NCBI RefSeq assembly: GCF_050633145.1
Contig: NZ_JBOEFY010000002.1
Location: 124,001-188,000, forward strand
Source: Kordia sp050633145
GTDB lineage: Bacteria > Bacteroidota > Bacteroidia > Flavobacteriales > Flavobacteriaceae
DNA: 64,000 nucleotides
Direction of reading: 5' to 3'
Shown: one piece after another, positions 42,130 through 51,618 of the stretch
Layout of the letters: every line of letters starts with the position of its first letter
How positions within the stretch are numbered: position 1 is the first letter of the stretch
Translations under genes and position numbers: made by a program
Notes under the pieces: model-generated
Told to the model about the DNA's origin: nothing
Databases searched by the model: none
Seen by the model: the letters and a program-made list of their open reading frames with translations, nothing else

Positions 42130-44976
42130 ATGAAAACTGATTCTTTTTCATTGAGACACAATGGAACACGTGCAAAAGATGTTCCATATATGTTGCAAAC
42201 TATTGGAGTTGATTCACTAGAACAACTTATTGACGAAACTATTCCAAATGGAATTCGTTTACAAGATCCGCTTGCGCTCCCAAAAGGACTAAGCGAAAAC
42301 GAATTTTTATCGCACATGCAAAACCTTGCTGGACATAATAAAATTTTCAAAACATATATTGGATTGGGATATCATGAGCCAGTAACGCCTCCTGTAATTC
42401 AACGTAATATTTTTGAAAATCCAGGATGGTATACTGCATATACGCCATATCAGGCCGAAATTGCACAAGGAAGACTGGAAGCTTTATTAAACTTTCAAAC
42501 TGTAGTAACTGAATTGACAGGTATGGAACTTGCCAATGCTTCTCTTTTAGATGAAAGTACTGCAGCTGCTGAAGCAATGACGATGCTATATGGAGTACGA
42601 TCAAGAGCGCAAAAAAAGGCTAATATTGTCAAGTTTTTTGTTTCTGACGAAGTATTACCGCAAACGATTTCTTTATTAAAAACACGTGCCATTCCAATTG
42701 GAATTGAATTGGTTTTTGGAAATCATGAAGAATTTGACTTTTCATCAGAGTTTTTTGGAGCTTTATTACAATACCCTGGGAAATACGGACAAATTTTTGA
42801 TTATAAAGCATTCACCGAAAAAGCCAACGAAAACGAAATTAAAGTTGCAGTCGCAGCTGATATTTTAAGTTTGGTATTGCTAGAATCACCAGGAAGTTTT
42901 GGAGTAGATGTTGTTGTTGGAACAACACAACGTTTCGGAATTCCATTAGGTTATGGTGGTCCACACGCAGGTTTCTTTGCTACCAAAGAAGCATACAAAC
43001 GTAACATTCCTGGTCGTATCATTGGAGTTACAAAAGATACTGACGGAAATCGTGCATTGCGCATGGCGTTACAAACACGTGAGCAACACATTAAAAGAGA
43101 TAAAGCAACTTCTAATATATGTACGGCGCAAGTATTACTAGCTGTTATGGCTGGAATGTACGCTGTATATCACGGTCCAGACGGATTGCGTTATATTGCA
43201 AACAATGTACATTCTAAAGCTGTTAACCTAGCAAACACGCTTGAAAAATTAGGCTTTGAACAAACAAACACAGCATTCTTTGACACAATTGTTGTTAAAG
43301 CAAATGCAGTAAAGATCAAAGAAATTGCAGAGCAAAACGAAGTAAACTTTTTATACATAGACGACGAAACTGTTGGAATTTCAATCAATGAAGCAACAAC
43401 AGCTCTCGATTTGCAAGACATTGCTTTCATCTTTGCTACTTCTGTAGAAAAAGAAACTATCGAAATTGACAGCACAGATGCTTCAAAAATATTACCAGCT
43501 GTAGTTCGTGAAACTACTTTTATGGAAGATGATGTATTCAACAGTTATCATTCTGAAACAGAAATGATGCGTTACATCAAAAAACTAGAGCGTAAAGACT
43601 TATCATTAAACCATTCTATGATTGCTTTAGGTTCTTGTACAATGAAATTAAACGCTGCGGCGGAAATGTTATCGTTAAGTTCTGCACAGTGGAATAACAT
43701 TCATCCTTTTGTTCCTGTAGAACAAGCTGAAGGCTATCAAATTCTATTAAAAGAATTAGAACACCAATTAAATGTAATCACAGGATTCGCAGGAACTTCA
43801 TTGCAACCAAACTCTGGAGCGCAAGGAGAATTTGCTGGATTAATGGTTATTAGAGCATATCACGAATCTCAAGGAGATACACACAGAAACATCTGTTTAA
43901 TTCCTGCTTCTGCACACGGAACAAATCCTGCAAGTGCAGTAATGGCTGGAATGAAAGTTGTCGTTACAAAAACTACAGAAGATGGAAACATTGATGTAGA
44001 TGATTTACGTGAAAAAGCAATCTTACACAAAGATAATTTAGCTGCATTGATGGTAACATATCCATCAACGCACGGTGTTTTTGAAGCCACAATCATGGAA
44101 ATTACGCAAATCATTCATGATAATGGCGGACAAGTATATATGGATGGTGCAAACATGAATGCGCAAGTTGGATTGACAAATCCTGCTACAATTGGCGCAG
44201 ATGTTTGTCACTTAAACTTACACAAAACATTTGCCATTCCACATGGAGGTGGCGGACCTGGTGTTGGACCAATATGTGTAGCGGCTCATTTAAAACCTTT
44301 CTTACCAAGCAATCCAGTTATTCAAACTGGTGGAGAAAAAGCAATTACAGCAATTTCTTCAGCACCTTGGGGAAGCGCATTGGTATGTTTAATCTCTTAC
44401 GGATACATTGCTATGCTAGGTTCTAGAGGATTGACAGAAGCTACAGAATATGCAATTTTAAATGCAAACTATATCAAAGGAAGACTAGAAACTAAATTTG
44501 ATATTTTATATACAAACGAACGCGGACGTTGTGCGCATGAAATGATTATTGATTGCAGACCTTTCAAGCAACACGGAATTGAAGTTACCGATATTGCAAA
44601 ACGCTTGATGGATTATGGTTTCCATGCTCCAACAGTATCTTTCCCGGTAGCTGGAACTATTATGATTGAGCCAACGGAAAGCGAAAGCGTAGCTGAATTA
44701 GATAGATTCTGCGATGCGATGTTAGCAATTTTTGGTGAAATATCTGAAGCTAGTGCAGACGATGCAAACAATGTGATGAGAAATGCACCACATACTTTAG
44801 GTATGCTAACTTCAGACACTTGGGACCTTCCATACTCACGTCAAAAAGCAGCATTCCCATTACCGTATGTTGAAGATAACAAATTTTGGCCATCAGTTCG
44901 TAGAGTTGATGATGCTTATGGAGATAGAAACTTAATTTGTACATGTACTCCAATTGAAGCGTACGCGGAAGCATAA
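42130..44976 (+). CDS. gcvP: Glycine dehydrogenase (decarboxylating), P protein
   Basis: A 948-residue single-chain P protein of the glycine cleavage system. The PLP lysine is K699 in HLNLHKTFAIPHGGGGPG. Other landmarks are LGSCTMKLNAAAEM (the P2 half), TNPASAVMAGM, and GYGGPHAGFFA in the P1 half. It decarboxylates glycine and transfers the aminomethyl group to H protein; gcvH and gcvT are not in this window. Full-length with normal N- and C-termini. Confidence 0.98.
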   Translation: MKTDSFSLRHNGTRAKDVPYMLQTIGVDSLEQLIDETIPNGIRLQDPLALPKGLSENEFLSHMQNLAGHNKIFKTYIGLGYHEPVTPPVIQRNIFENPGWYTAYTPYQAEIAQGRLEALLNFQTVVTELTGMELANASLLDESTAAAEAMTMLYGVRSRAQKKANIVKFFVSDEVLPQTISLLKTRAIPIGIELVFGNHEEFDFSSEFFGALLQYPGKYGQIFDYKAFTEKANENEIKVAVAADILSLVLLESPGSFGVDVVVGTTQRFGIPLGYGGPHAGFFATKEAYKRNIPGRIIGVTKDTDGNRALRMALQTREQHIKRDKATSNICTAQVLLAVMAGMYAVYHGPDGLRYIANNVHSKAVNLANTLEKLGFEQTNTAFFDTIVVKANAVKIKEIAEQNEVNFLYIDDETVGISINEATTALDLQDIAFIFATSVEKETIEIDSTDASKILPAVVRETTFMEDDVFNSYHSETEMMRYIKKLERKDLSLNHSMIALGSCTMKLNAAAEMLSLSSAQWNNIHPFVPVEQAEGYQILLKELEHQLNVITGFAGTSLQPNSGAQGEFAGLMVIRAYHESQGDTHRNICLIPASAHGTNPASAVMAGMKVVVTKTTEDGNIDVDDLREKAILHKDNLAALMVTYPSTHGVFEATIMEITQIIHDNGGQVYMDGANMNAQVGLTNPATIGADVCHLNLHKTFAIPHGGGGPGVGPICVAAHLKPFLPSNPVIQTGGEKAITAISSAPWGSALVCLISYGYIAMLGSRGLTEATEYAILNANYIKGRLETKFDILYTNERGRCAHEMIIDCRPFKQHGIEVTDIAKRLMDYGFHAPTVSFPVAGTIMIEPTESESVAELDRFCDAMLAIFGEISEASADDANNVMRNAPHTLGMLTSDTWDLPYSRQKAAFPLPYVEDNKFWPSVRRVDDAYGDRNLICTCTPIEAYAEA

Positions 44977-45003
44977 AGTTTTAAAACATACAAGCAAAGT
45001 AAT

Positions 45004-45036
45004 AAGGAGCGTTCAAACAAACGCTCCTTTTTTTTG
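45004..45036 (+). terminator. Intrinsic terminator of gcvP
   Basis: AAGGAGCGTT (45004-45013) and AACGCTCCTT (45020-45029) form a 10-bp stem followed by a T-run. Confidence 0.93.
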
Positions 45037-45204
45037 AGTCCTTTCCAATTTCTGTTGAAATATTATCAGTTTAAAAGGTTTTATCCTACAAATTCACTAA
45101 ATCTTTAACATTTGAATGCATTATCCTCAAAAATCCTATTTTTAAAGTCATTCACGGCGTATAATCCTTAATTTAGTAGTCTTAATCCCTAAATTAAAAT
45201 TAGT

Positions 45205-46263
45205 ATGAATGTCAAAATAACTGGGGCAGGATGCTATATTCCATCTGAAGTTGAAATCAATGAAGCTTTCCTTGAACACCAATTTTTAAATGAAGATGGT
45301 AGCCCGTTTAAACAAAATACAGACATAATTATAAAAAAATTCAAGTCTATTACTGGAATTGATGAACGTAGATATGCTGAATCTCATCATTCTTCTTCAG
45401 ACTTAGGATTTTTTGCAGCTGAGAAAGCAATTGAAAATGCTAATATTGATCCGGAAGAGTTAGACTATATCATTTTTGCACATAATTTTGGGGATGTAAA
45501 ACACAATACCGTTCAAAGCGATATGGTACCAAGTTTAGCCAGTAGAGTAAAACACAATTTGCGTATAAAAAATCCAAAATGTGTAGCTTACGATGTTGTA
45601 TTTGGTTGCCCTGGCTGGCTTGAAGGTATGATACAAGCGTATGCATTTATCAAAGCAGGAATTGCAAAGAAATGCCTCATTATTGGTTCGGAAACATTGT
45701 CAAGAGTTGTAGATGTACATGACCGAGATTCTATGATTTATTCAGATGGAGCTGGTGCAACTATTATTGAAACGACAACCGAAGATTGTGGTATTATTGC
45801 ACATGAAACCGCAACACATTCGTATGATGAAGCACATTATTTATACTTTGGAAAATCAAACAATCCTGAGTTGAGTGATGATACACGTTATATAAAAATG
45901 TACGGTCGTAAAATATACGAGTTTGCATTGACAAATGTACCGTCTGCCATGAAGGCATGTTTAGACAAAAGTGGTGTTGCTATTGATGATTTGAAGAAAG
46001 TATTCATTCATCAAGCCAATGAAAAAATGGATGAAGCCATCGTAGAACGTTTTTACAGTTTGTATGACAAAGAAGCTCCCGAAAGTATTATGCCAATGAT
46101 CATTCACAATTTAGGAAATAGTTCGGTTGCAACCATTCCTACTTTATTTGATATGGTAACCAAAGGACAAGTAGATAATCAAGATATACAAAAAGGCGAC
46201 ATTATTATGTTTGCAAGTGTTGGTGCAGGAATGAACATCAACGCGATTGTTTATAAATATTAG
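45205..46263 (+). CDS. 3-oxoacyl-ACP synthase III-like enzyme
   Basis: A 352-residue thiolase-fold enzyme. The catalytic triad is C135 (VFGCPGW), H269 (FIHQANEKM) and N305 (NLGNSSVATIP), as in FabH and related KASIII-like enzymes. It is longer than typical FabH and has an NTVQSDMVPSLASRV loop. The proC gene follows 1 bp after the stop, suggesting co-transcription. The substrate is uncertain; KASIII enzymes of this divergent type can act in lipid or specialised metabolite chain initiation. Confidence 0.88.
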   Translation: MNVKITGAGCYIPSEVEINEAFLEHQFLNEDGSPFKQNTDIIIKKFKSITGIDERRYAESHHSSSDLGFFAAEKAIENANIDPEELDYIIFAHNFGDVKHNTVQSDMVPSLASRVKHNLRIKNPKCVAYDVVFGCPGWLEGMIQAYAFIKAGIAKKCLIIGSETLSRVVDVHDRDSMIYSDGAGATIIETTTEDCGIIAHETATHSYDEAHYLYFGKSNNPELSDDTRYIKMYGRKIYEFALTNVPSAMKACLDKSGVAIDDLKKVFIHQANEKMDEAIVERFYSLYDKEAPESIMPMIIHNLGNSSVATIPTLFDMVTKGQVDNQDIQKGDIIMFASVGAGMNINAIVYKY

Positions 46264-46264
46264 C

Positions 46265-47059
46265 ATGAATCAAGATACAATTGCCATTATTGGTGGCGGA
46301 AACTTAGGAAAATCTATTGCACAAGGATTGTTAAAACAACATAATGATCCTTCACAAATTTATGTGACGCGTACAAAAGTGGAACTTTTAGAAGATCTAA
46401 AAGGACAAGGCGTTCATACAACTTCTGATAATGTTTTGGCTGTACAACAGTCTAAAATATTAATTTTTGCACTCAAACCGTATCGTATAGAGAGTGTACT
46501 TAAAGAACTAGCACCCTATATTACAACCGAACATTTGATTATTTCTGTGATCAGTGATTTTTCTTTGTCACAACTTTCAAACTGTGTTGCCAGCGATATT
46601 CAAATCGTTCGCGCGATGCCAAATACAGCAGCAGCAATTGGCGAATCGCTTACATGTTTGGCGTCTCATAACGCTTCCGCAGAAAATATAAAAAAGGCTC
46701 AGTTTATTTTTGACGCTTTGGGCGAAACTATTGAAATTGACGAAAGCTTGATGGATGCCGCAACCGTTCTTGGTGCTTGCGGAATTGCGTATGTATTGCG
46801 TTTTATCCGTGCAATGATTCAAGGTGGAATTGAAATTGGATTTGATGCCAAAACAGCGACCAAAATTGCATCACAAACCGTAAAAGGTGCGAGCGAATTG
46901 TTACTTCAAAACGGCAATCATCCTGAAGAAGAAATTGACAAAGTAACCACGCCAAAAGGCTGTACCATTGCTGGTTTGAACGAAATGGAGCATCAAGGAT
47001 TTAGTTCATCACTAATTAAAGGAATAAAAACATCTATTGAAACGATTCAGAAGGATTGA
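46265..47059 (+). CDS. proC: Pyrroline-5-carboxylate reductase
   Basis: The ATG at 46265 is preferred over an in-frame one at 46247, since it lies 1 bp after the upstream stop. The 264-residue product has the Rossmann IAIIGGGNLGKSIAQGL, then a VRAMPNTAAAIGES motif and the C-terminal domain with VLGACGIAYVLRFIRAMI and KVTTPKGCTIAGLNEME (usually TSPGGTTxxGL). It catalyses the last step of proline synthesis with NAD(P)H. Confidence 0.95.
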   Translation: MNQDTIAIIGGGNLGKSIAQGLLKQHNDPSQIYVTRTKVELLEDLKGQGVHTTSDNVLAVQQSKILIFALKPYRIESVLKELAPYITTEHLIISVISDFSLSQLSNCVASDIQIVRAMPNTAAAIGESLTCLASHNASAENIKKAQFIFDALGETIEIDESLMDAATVLGACGIAYVLRFIRAMIQGGIEIGFDAKTATKIASQTVKGASELLLQNGNHPEEEIDKVTTPKGCTIAGLNEMEHQGFSSSLIKGIKTSIETIQKD

Positions 47060-47066
47060 TTTTATT

Positions 47067-47156
47067 TTAGACCGCTTTGCTTTTAGACTTGTTCCCGCGT
47101 AGGCGGGAATCTGTTAGATCGTTTTGCTTTTAGATCGCGCTAAAGCGCTTTTAGAT
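47067..47156 (-). repeat. 93-bp dispersed repeat, copy B (inverted)
   Basis: Its reverse complement starts AATCTAAAAGCGCTTTAGCG, then runs through TCTAA units and a TTCCCGCCTACGCGGGAA hairpin, in the same order as the element at 8972. It sits directly behind proC. Confidence 0.85.
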
Positions 47157-47160
47157 TTTT

Positions 47161-47187
47161 GGGTATTTGGTATTGGGTATTGGGTGT
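47161..47187 (+). repeat. Heptameric G/T-rich tandem repeat
   Basis: GGTATTT, GGTATTG, GGTATTG and GGTG follow head to tail from ~47162, a 7-bp period like those at 8255 and 23328. Confidence 0.7.
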
Positions 47188-47194
47188 TTTTTGA

Positions 47195-47240
47195 AATCTA
47201 GAATCTTCTCAGGAAACTAGTCTATTAGAAATACATAACT
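47195..47240 (+). repeat. TATTAGAAATACATAA repeat segment
   Basis: The stretch ends in TATTAGAAATACATAA (47223-47238), identical to 34919-34934. It is joined to the CGAGTG/TATCGAGA repeat in both places. Confidence 0.7.
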
Positions 47241-47281
47241 GTTCTCGACTGCGCTCGAACTGACATTTAGAAATTCCCAAA

Positions 47282-47477
47282 CGTCTCTTCGAGTGATTTT
47301 TCAGAAGGAAATGAAGAAAAATAGTATCGAGAAGTACTTTATAAAGAGAGTGTTTTTGCTTTTGGTATTTGGTTTGAAATCTAGAATTTTCTTAGTAAAA
47401 TAAACTCCTAAACTAGCTAATCACTTCCTAGCTGATCTCGATACAAATTTGTTGCACAAACCCACTCGATCTGACGC
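47282..47477 (+). repeat. CGAGTG/TATCGAGA nested-hairpin repeat with an internal insert
   Basis: It runs from CGTCTCTTCGAGTGATTTTT through AGTATCGAGAAGTAC to GATCTCGATACAAA and CCCACTCGATCTGACG. It has the same outer and inner arms as the copy at 35031, but about 85 bp more lies between the inner arms. Together with the three preceding repeats it fills the whole 47060-47487 gap, with no gene. Confidence 0.8.
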
Positions 47478-47487
47478 TTTGAACATG

Positions 47488-47973
47488 TTATAAATACTTC
47501 GTAATCTTAGAGCTCATTGGTTTAGTTAGCGAGTAATAATAATTGAGTAATTCACCATTTTCATCAACGATGTATTTTTGAAAATTCCATTTTACACTCG
47601 AACGCTTTTTTCCGTTTAATTTCTTTGACGTTAACCAGGTATATAGTGGATGTTGATTTTTTCCTTTTACTTCTAACTTCTCCGTAAGCGGAAACGTTAC
47701 ACCAAAATTAATGGCACAAAATTCTTGAATCTGAGAAGCATCTCCTGGTTCTTGTTTCCCAAATTGATTGCATGGCGAACCAATAATAACCAATTGATCT
47801 TTATACGTATCGCTCAACTCTTGCAACTCTTTATATTGTTTGGTAAATCCGCATTTGGAAGCAACATTTACAAAAAGTATTTTCTTTCCTTTATAAGCTA
47901 CTAAAGACATTGGATTCCCGTAAAGATCATTGATCTCAATATCGTAAATAGATTGTTTTTCTGTTTTCATCAT
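47488..47973 (-). CDS. Glutathione peroxidase-like thiol peroxidase
   Basis: A 161-residue peroxidase. The nucleophile is Cys41 in VASKCGFTKQ; the tetrad is completed by Q70 (PCNQFG) and W129-N130 (VKWNF). There is a cysteine, not selenocysteine, and no signal peptide. Family members reduce hydroperoxides with thioredoxin or glutathione. It begins 16 bp after the flippase gene, so the two may be co-transcribed. Confidence 0.92.
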   Translation of the reverse strand: MMKTEKQSIYDIEINDLYGNPMSLVAYKGKKILFVNVASKCGFTKQYKELQELSDTYKDQLVIIGSPCNQFGKQEPGDASQIQEFCAINFGVTFPLTEKLEVKGKNQHPLYTWLTSKKLNGKKRSSVKWNFQKYIVDENGELLNYYYSLTKPMSSKITKYL

Positions 47974-47989
47974 AACTATATTTTTCTAT

Positions 47990-49489
47990 TTACTTCGCTC
48001 CTATTTTAGCACTAATCCAATCGTTTATAGCAGGAATCATGCGAAGTTTATAAATTACAATTCCGTTGACAATCATAAACGTTCCTACTTTTATCATAAT
48101 ATCTAAAATGATTGTATTGCTTGTAGGAATGTTGTGCAACAAACTCACACTTCCTACAAATGAAAGTAACAGCCAAATATGCTTTTGCGTAAATGGTTGA
48201 ATTTTATATTTTGAATAGATAAAAATCAGCTTCACAGTATTATACAACGTCATGGAAATCAATGTAGCATAGGCTGCACCTTCAATTCCCATGTTAAGAT
48301 ATTTGATAAAGTAAATATTCAATGAAATGTTTAGTACAACCAAAATAGCAATGGCAACCATATTGAAACGATAGTACTTTGAATACAGTAATATGTGCGA
48401 ATTGAACGAAGTTGTCATATCAATAACCACATTAAAACTCAGAATTAAAATGACAGGAATTGTATCAACCAAGTTTTCACGTGTTGGTAAAATGGAAAAC
48501 AAATCATCTACACCTAAAAAGATACAACAGAGTAAAAATCCGCCAATAGCGAATAGCAACTTAGAAACCTCTTGATACTTTTTTCCTAACGAAGTAATAT
48601 CATCTTTGGCAATATATTCTGTGATGATCGGACTATAAATAGTGTACAAACCAATGGCTGGAATTGCCAATGTAGCTGCTAACACAACACCAATACTATA
48701 GGTTCCGTTTGCGGTCATAGCGTTAGCGCCTTCAATTAAATTTGGCACCATAATTCCATCTATCTTAAACGCTAGTAATGAACCTAGAATGCTAAAAAAA
48801 GCAAACAAACTGTACTTTGCATATTCATTCTTAAAAGAACGATTAAATACTTTTTTGGACGCGAAATTGAATTGAATTTTCGCCACTTTTTTCACATACC
48901 ACAAAGCAATTATCATAATCACAACAAAACAACCTACATAGATAATTTTCCCTATTTCAATTGTGATACTGTTTGCTAAGTAGAGTAAGAATATGATTGG
49001 AAAGAAAATTTTAATCGAAAAACGTTCTAACACGGTTGGAATCGCAATTTTTTTATAGTTTGATGCTTGTCGTTTACACACATCCATAATCGCGAAAGCA
49101 AAACCTACAATAACTGAGTATTGAATATAATCAAAAGCATGAAAATCGGGTAACATGCTCGACAAGGAACTTGCCAATAATAAAAATACAATCGAAAATA
49201 GAATACTATTTACAACAACAATGAGCAATGTAGTTGAAAAAAAGATATTACGCTTTTCAGCAGATTCTTTAAATCGCGGAAAATAGTTCACTAACGATTG
49301 CGAAGTTCCAAACACAAAAAACGCCATAAGAATTTGCGCTCCATCAAAGATATAACGCATAATTCCGAGAAACTCTTTGTCATTTGGGTAAATAAAAAGC
49401 GTAGACACAATTCCAATAGCCGCACCAACATAGTTGATGATACTAAATTTAAGCGTTTGTGATGATACTTCTTTTTGGTGTTTTTCCAA
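47990..49489 (-). CDS. Polysaccharide flippase (Wzx/MATE-like)
   Basis: A 499-residue polytopic membrane protein with 12 to 14 hydrophobic segments, e.g. IINYVGAAIGIVSTLFIYP, GILFSIVFLLLAS-like stretches and a C-terminal IWLLLSFVGSVSLL. The layout matches oligosaccharide-lipid flippases of the MVF superfamily, which move undecaprenyl-linked glycans across the inner membrane. The glycosyltransferase at 50632 and a methyltransferase at 50101 are near but on the other strand. Confidence 0.8.
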   Translation of the reverse strand: MEKHQKEVSSQTLKFSIINYVGAAIGIVSTLFIYPNDKEFLGIMRYIFDGAQILMAFFVFGTSQSLVNYFPRFKESAEKRNIFFSTTLLIVVVNSILFSIVFLLLASSLSSMLPDFHAFDYIQYSVIVGFAFAIMDVCKRQASNYKKIAIPTVLERFSIKIFFPIIFLLYLANSITIEIGKIIYVGCFVVIMIIALWYVKKVAKIQFNFASKKVFNRSFKNEYAKYSLFAFFSILGSLLAFKIDGIMVPNLIEGANAMTANGTYSIGVVLAATLAIPAIGLYTIYSPIITEYIAKDDITSLGKKYQEVSKLLFAIGGFLLCCIFLGVDDLFSILPTRENLVDTIPVILILSFNVVIDMTTSFNSHILLYSKYYRFNMVAIAILVVLNISLNIYFIKYLNMGIEGAAYATLISMTLYNTVKLIFIYSKYKIQPFTQKHIWLLLSFVGSVSLLHNIPTSNTIILDIMIKVGTFMIVNGIVIYKLRMIPAINDWISAKIGAK

Positions 49490-49649
49490 TCTTAGAAAAT
49501 GTTATAATCACAAATGTACATAAATGTATGGAACGTGTCTTACTTTTAAAAAATGATCCTAATTATCTATCAGTGTTTCGACACATAATTTATCCGCTTG
49601 GACCTATTTTGCGAATAAAAATAGATTTATCTTGAAAAGAAGTAGCATC

Positions 49650-49674
49650 AAAAAAGCGAACCTAAGTTCGCTTT
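49650..49674 (-). terminator. Intrinsic terminator of the lanthipeptide precursor gene
   Basis: AAAGCGAAC (49653-49661) and GTTCGCTTT (49666-49674) form a 9-bp stem with a CTAA loop. A T-run follows on the minus strand. It lies 12 bp past the precursor stop. Confidence 0.9.
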
Positions 49675-49685
49675 CGTAATTATCT

Positions 49686-49895
49686 TTAACATATTTGTGA
49701 CATACAAAAACAGACAGATGCCAATGATGGATCTACAGGAATTGGCGCTAATGTATGATCCGTGTCAGGTTCAACAGGACAAATTTGAACAGTATAACAA
49801 CCTGCTGTTCTAAAAACTCCACCAACAGTTTGATGTGCCACTTTTGAAATTGTCACTTTTGCAAATTTTAGGTTTTTAAGATTTTGTTTTTTCAT
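49686..49895 (-). CDS. Putative class I lanthipeptide precursor
   Basis: A 69-residue peptide. The leader MKKQNLKNLKFAKVTISKV resembles the Bacteroidota class I lanthipeptide leader (KNLxxxKxTISKL-type), and GG at positions 25-26 is a plausible cleavage site. The core has five cysteines (C33, C39, C62, C64, C69, the last residue) and several Ser/Thr (T30, T35, T45, T48, S57, S60, S66) for lanthionine rings. No lanB, lanC or export gene lies within the window, so modification would need enzymes encoded elsewhere. It has its own terminator. Confidence 0.72.
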   Translation of the reverse strand: MKKQNLKNLKFAKVTISKVAHQTVGGVFRTAGCYTVQICPVEPDTDHTLAPIPVDPSLASVCFCMSQIC

Positions 49896-50070
49896 TTTAA
49901 TAATGTTTTATGTTTATACACTATTGGGTTCAAAACAAAAAAACATTACCCAACTAATTTCATGCATTCATTTTTTTAGTGGATTTGATATTTGAGATGT
50001 TCAATACCCTACAGGCATTTCTTTTCAAAACATAAACCGCTAAACTTATAAACTCCTAAACTCTTTTACA

Positions 50071-50078
50071 TATATTTG
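50071..50078 (+). promoter_or_regulatory. Putative -7 box of the methyltransferase/GT2 pair
   Basis: TATATTTG is a perfect TAnnTTTG, 22 bp before the ATG at 50101. No -33 match is visible. Confidence 0.4.
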
Positions 50079-50100
50079 TATATACCAAGACTTTCAACAG

Positions 50101-50628
50101 ATGTACAATAAATTCTATCCACATAAACGTTATAAATACACACTCGATTTTCTAAAAGAAGTGGTTCCAGAAGGTTCAAAGATTTTAGATTTAGGTGTAG
50201 AAAATCCTTTTTCTGAAATCATGAGTAAGGAAGGTTATATAGTTGAAAACACAAAAGGAGAAGATTTAGACGAAGATTTTTCAGCGGTTCAAGAAAGTGA
50301 CGCTGACGTTGTGACTGCTTTTGAAATTTTTGAACATTTGGTAGCACCTTTTAATGTTTTGAAAGAGATTAAAGCAAAGAAATTAGTCGTAACTGTTCCG
50401 CTACGTTTATGGTTTTCGACCGCATACCGCAGTAAAACTGATCCTTGGGACAGGCATTATCATGAATTTGAAGATTGGCAATTTGATTGGCTTTTGGAAA
50501 AATCTGGTTGGGAAATTAAAAAAACTAAGAAGTGGACAAACCCTTCACGACCACCAATTGCTCCACGACCTATTTTACGTCATTTAATTCCACGCTATTA
50601 TGCTGTGTATGCCGAACGCAAAGCATAG
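50101..50628 (+). CDS. SAM-dependent methyltransferase-like protein
   Basis: A 175-residue protein. It shows SKILDLGVENPFSEIMSKEG, then DADVVTAFEIFEHLVAPFNV, then KKLVVTVPLRLWF, the order of a class I methyltransferase, although the usual GxGxG loop is degenerate (GVENP). The substrate is unknown. The GT2 glycosyltransferase starts 3 bp after its stop, so the pair forms an operon and probably acts on a glycan or glycolipid. Confidence 0.72.
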   Translation: MYNKFYPHKRYKYTLDFLKEVVPEGSKILDLGVENPFSEIMSKEGYIVENTKGEDLDEDFSAVQESDADVVTAFEIFEHLVAPFNVLKEIKAKKLVVTVPLRLWFSTAYRSKTDPWDRHYHEFEDWQFDWLLEKSGWEIKKTKKWTNPSRPPIAPRPILRHLIPRYYAVYAERKA

Positions 50629-50631
50629 TTT

Positions 50632-51495
50632 ATGAAGTATTATATTATCATTCCTGCACATAACGAAGCGGATTTTATTGAAATGACGCTTACTTCTGTT
50701 GTACAACAAACATTGTTGCCAAAGAAAGTAGTTGTTGTGAATGATAATTCTTCTGATAGTACAGAAACTATTATTGATCAATTTGTGCAAGAGTATGCAT
50801 TTATTACAAAAGTAAATACCAATGCAAACAACGAACATCTACCTGGAAGCAAAGTTATAGAAGCATTTTACAAAGGTTTTGAGACTTTAGACGCTAATTT
50901 TGATGTTATTGTAAAACTAGATGCTGATATTATTCTACCCAAAAATTATTTTGAAACCATCTGTAATCACTTTAAAGAAGACGCTAAAATTGGTGTCGCT
51001 GGTGGTTTGGCGTATATCGAAAAGAATGGCGAATGGATGTATGAACCAATTGCAGATAAAAATCATGTACGCGGTCCTTTTAAAGCGTATCGAAAAGCAT
51101 GTTTTGAACAAATTGGCGGTTTACAAAAATCATTAGGTTGGGACACAGCCGATGTGCTTTTAGCTCGTTTTTACGGATGGAAAGTGCATGTAGATCAATC
51201 ATTACAAGTAAAGCATTTAAAACCCACAGGAAACGCCTATAAACAAAAAGTGCATCGCGATCATGGAACTGTTTTCTACAAACTTGGTTATGGTTTTTGG
51301 ATTTCGTTGATTGCAGCTCTAAAAATAGCACTTAAAAAGAAAAGCATTAAAGTGTTTTTGGACTATATGAGTGGTTTTTTTAGTGCGAAAAAGAAACAAA
51401 CTACACAAATGGTAACTTCAGAGCAAGGACGTTTTATTCGCAAGTACAGACGTACGCAAATGTCTCGAAAAATAAAAAGTATTTTAGGCTTCTAA
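50632..51495 (+). CDS. Family 2 glycosyltransferase
   Basis: A 287-residue GT-A protein. It opens YYIIIPAHNEADFIEMTLTS, has VVVVNDNSSDSTETI, and the sugar-nucleotide/metal motif KLDADIILP. No membrane segment is clear except possibly near the C-terminus (FWISLIAALKIAL). The donor and acceptor are unknown. It is co-transcribed with the upstream methyltransferase (3-bp spacing). Confidence 0.88.
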   Translation: MKYYIIIPAHNEADFIEMTLTSVVQQTLLPKKVVVVNDNSSDSTETIIDQFVQEYAFITKVNTNANNEHLPGSKVIEAFYKGFETLDANFDVIVKLDADIILPKNYFETICNHFKEDAKIGVAGGLAYIEKNGEWMYEPIADKNHVRGPFKAYRKACFEQIGGLQKSLGWDTADVLLARFYGWKVHVDQSLQVKHLKPTGNAYKQKVHRDHGTVFYKLGYGFWISLIAALKIALKKKSIKVFLDYMSGFFSAKKKQTTQMVTSEQGRFIRKYRRTQMSRKIKSILGF

Positions 51496-51618
51496 CAGTC
51501 AGAAAAATAGCAGGTATTTCTTCGTATTTTTACAAAAAATTACGTTATTTCAGAAATTAAATGTATTTTTAGTCAATATTGCCTTTCAAGAATCCCCTAT
51601 TCAGTAAAAAACATATAA

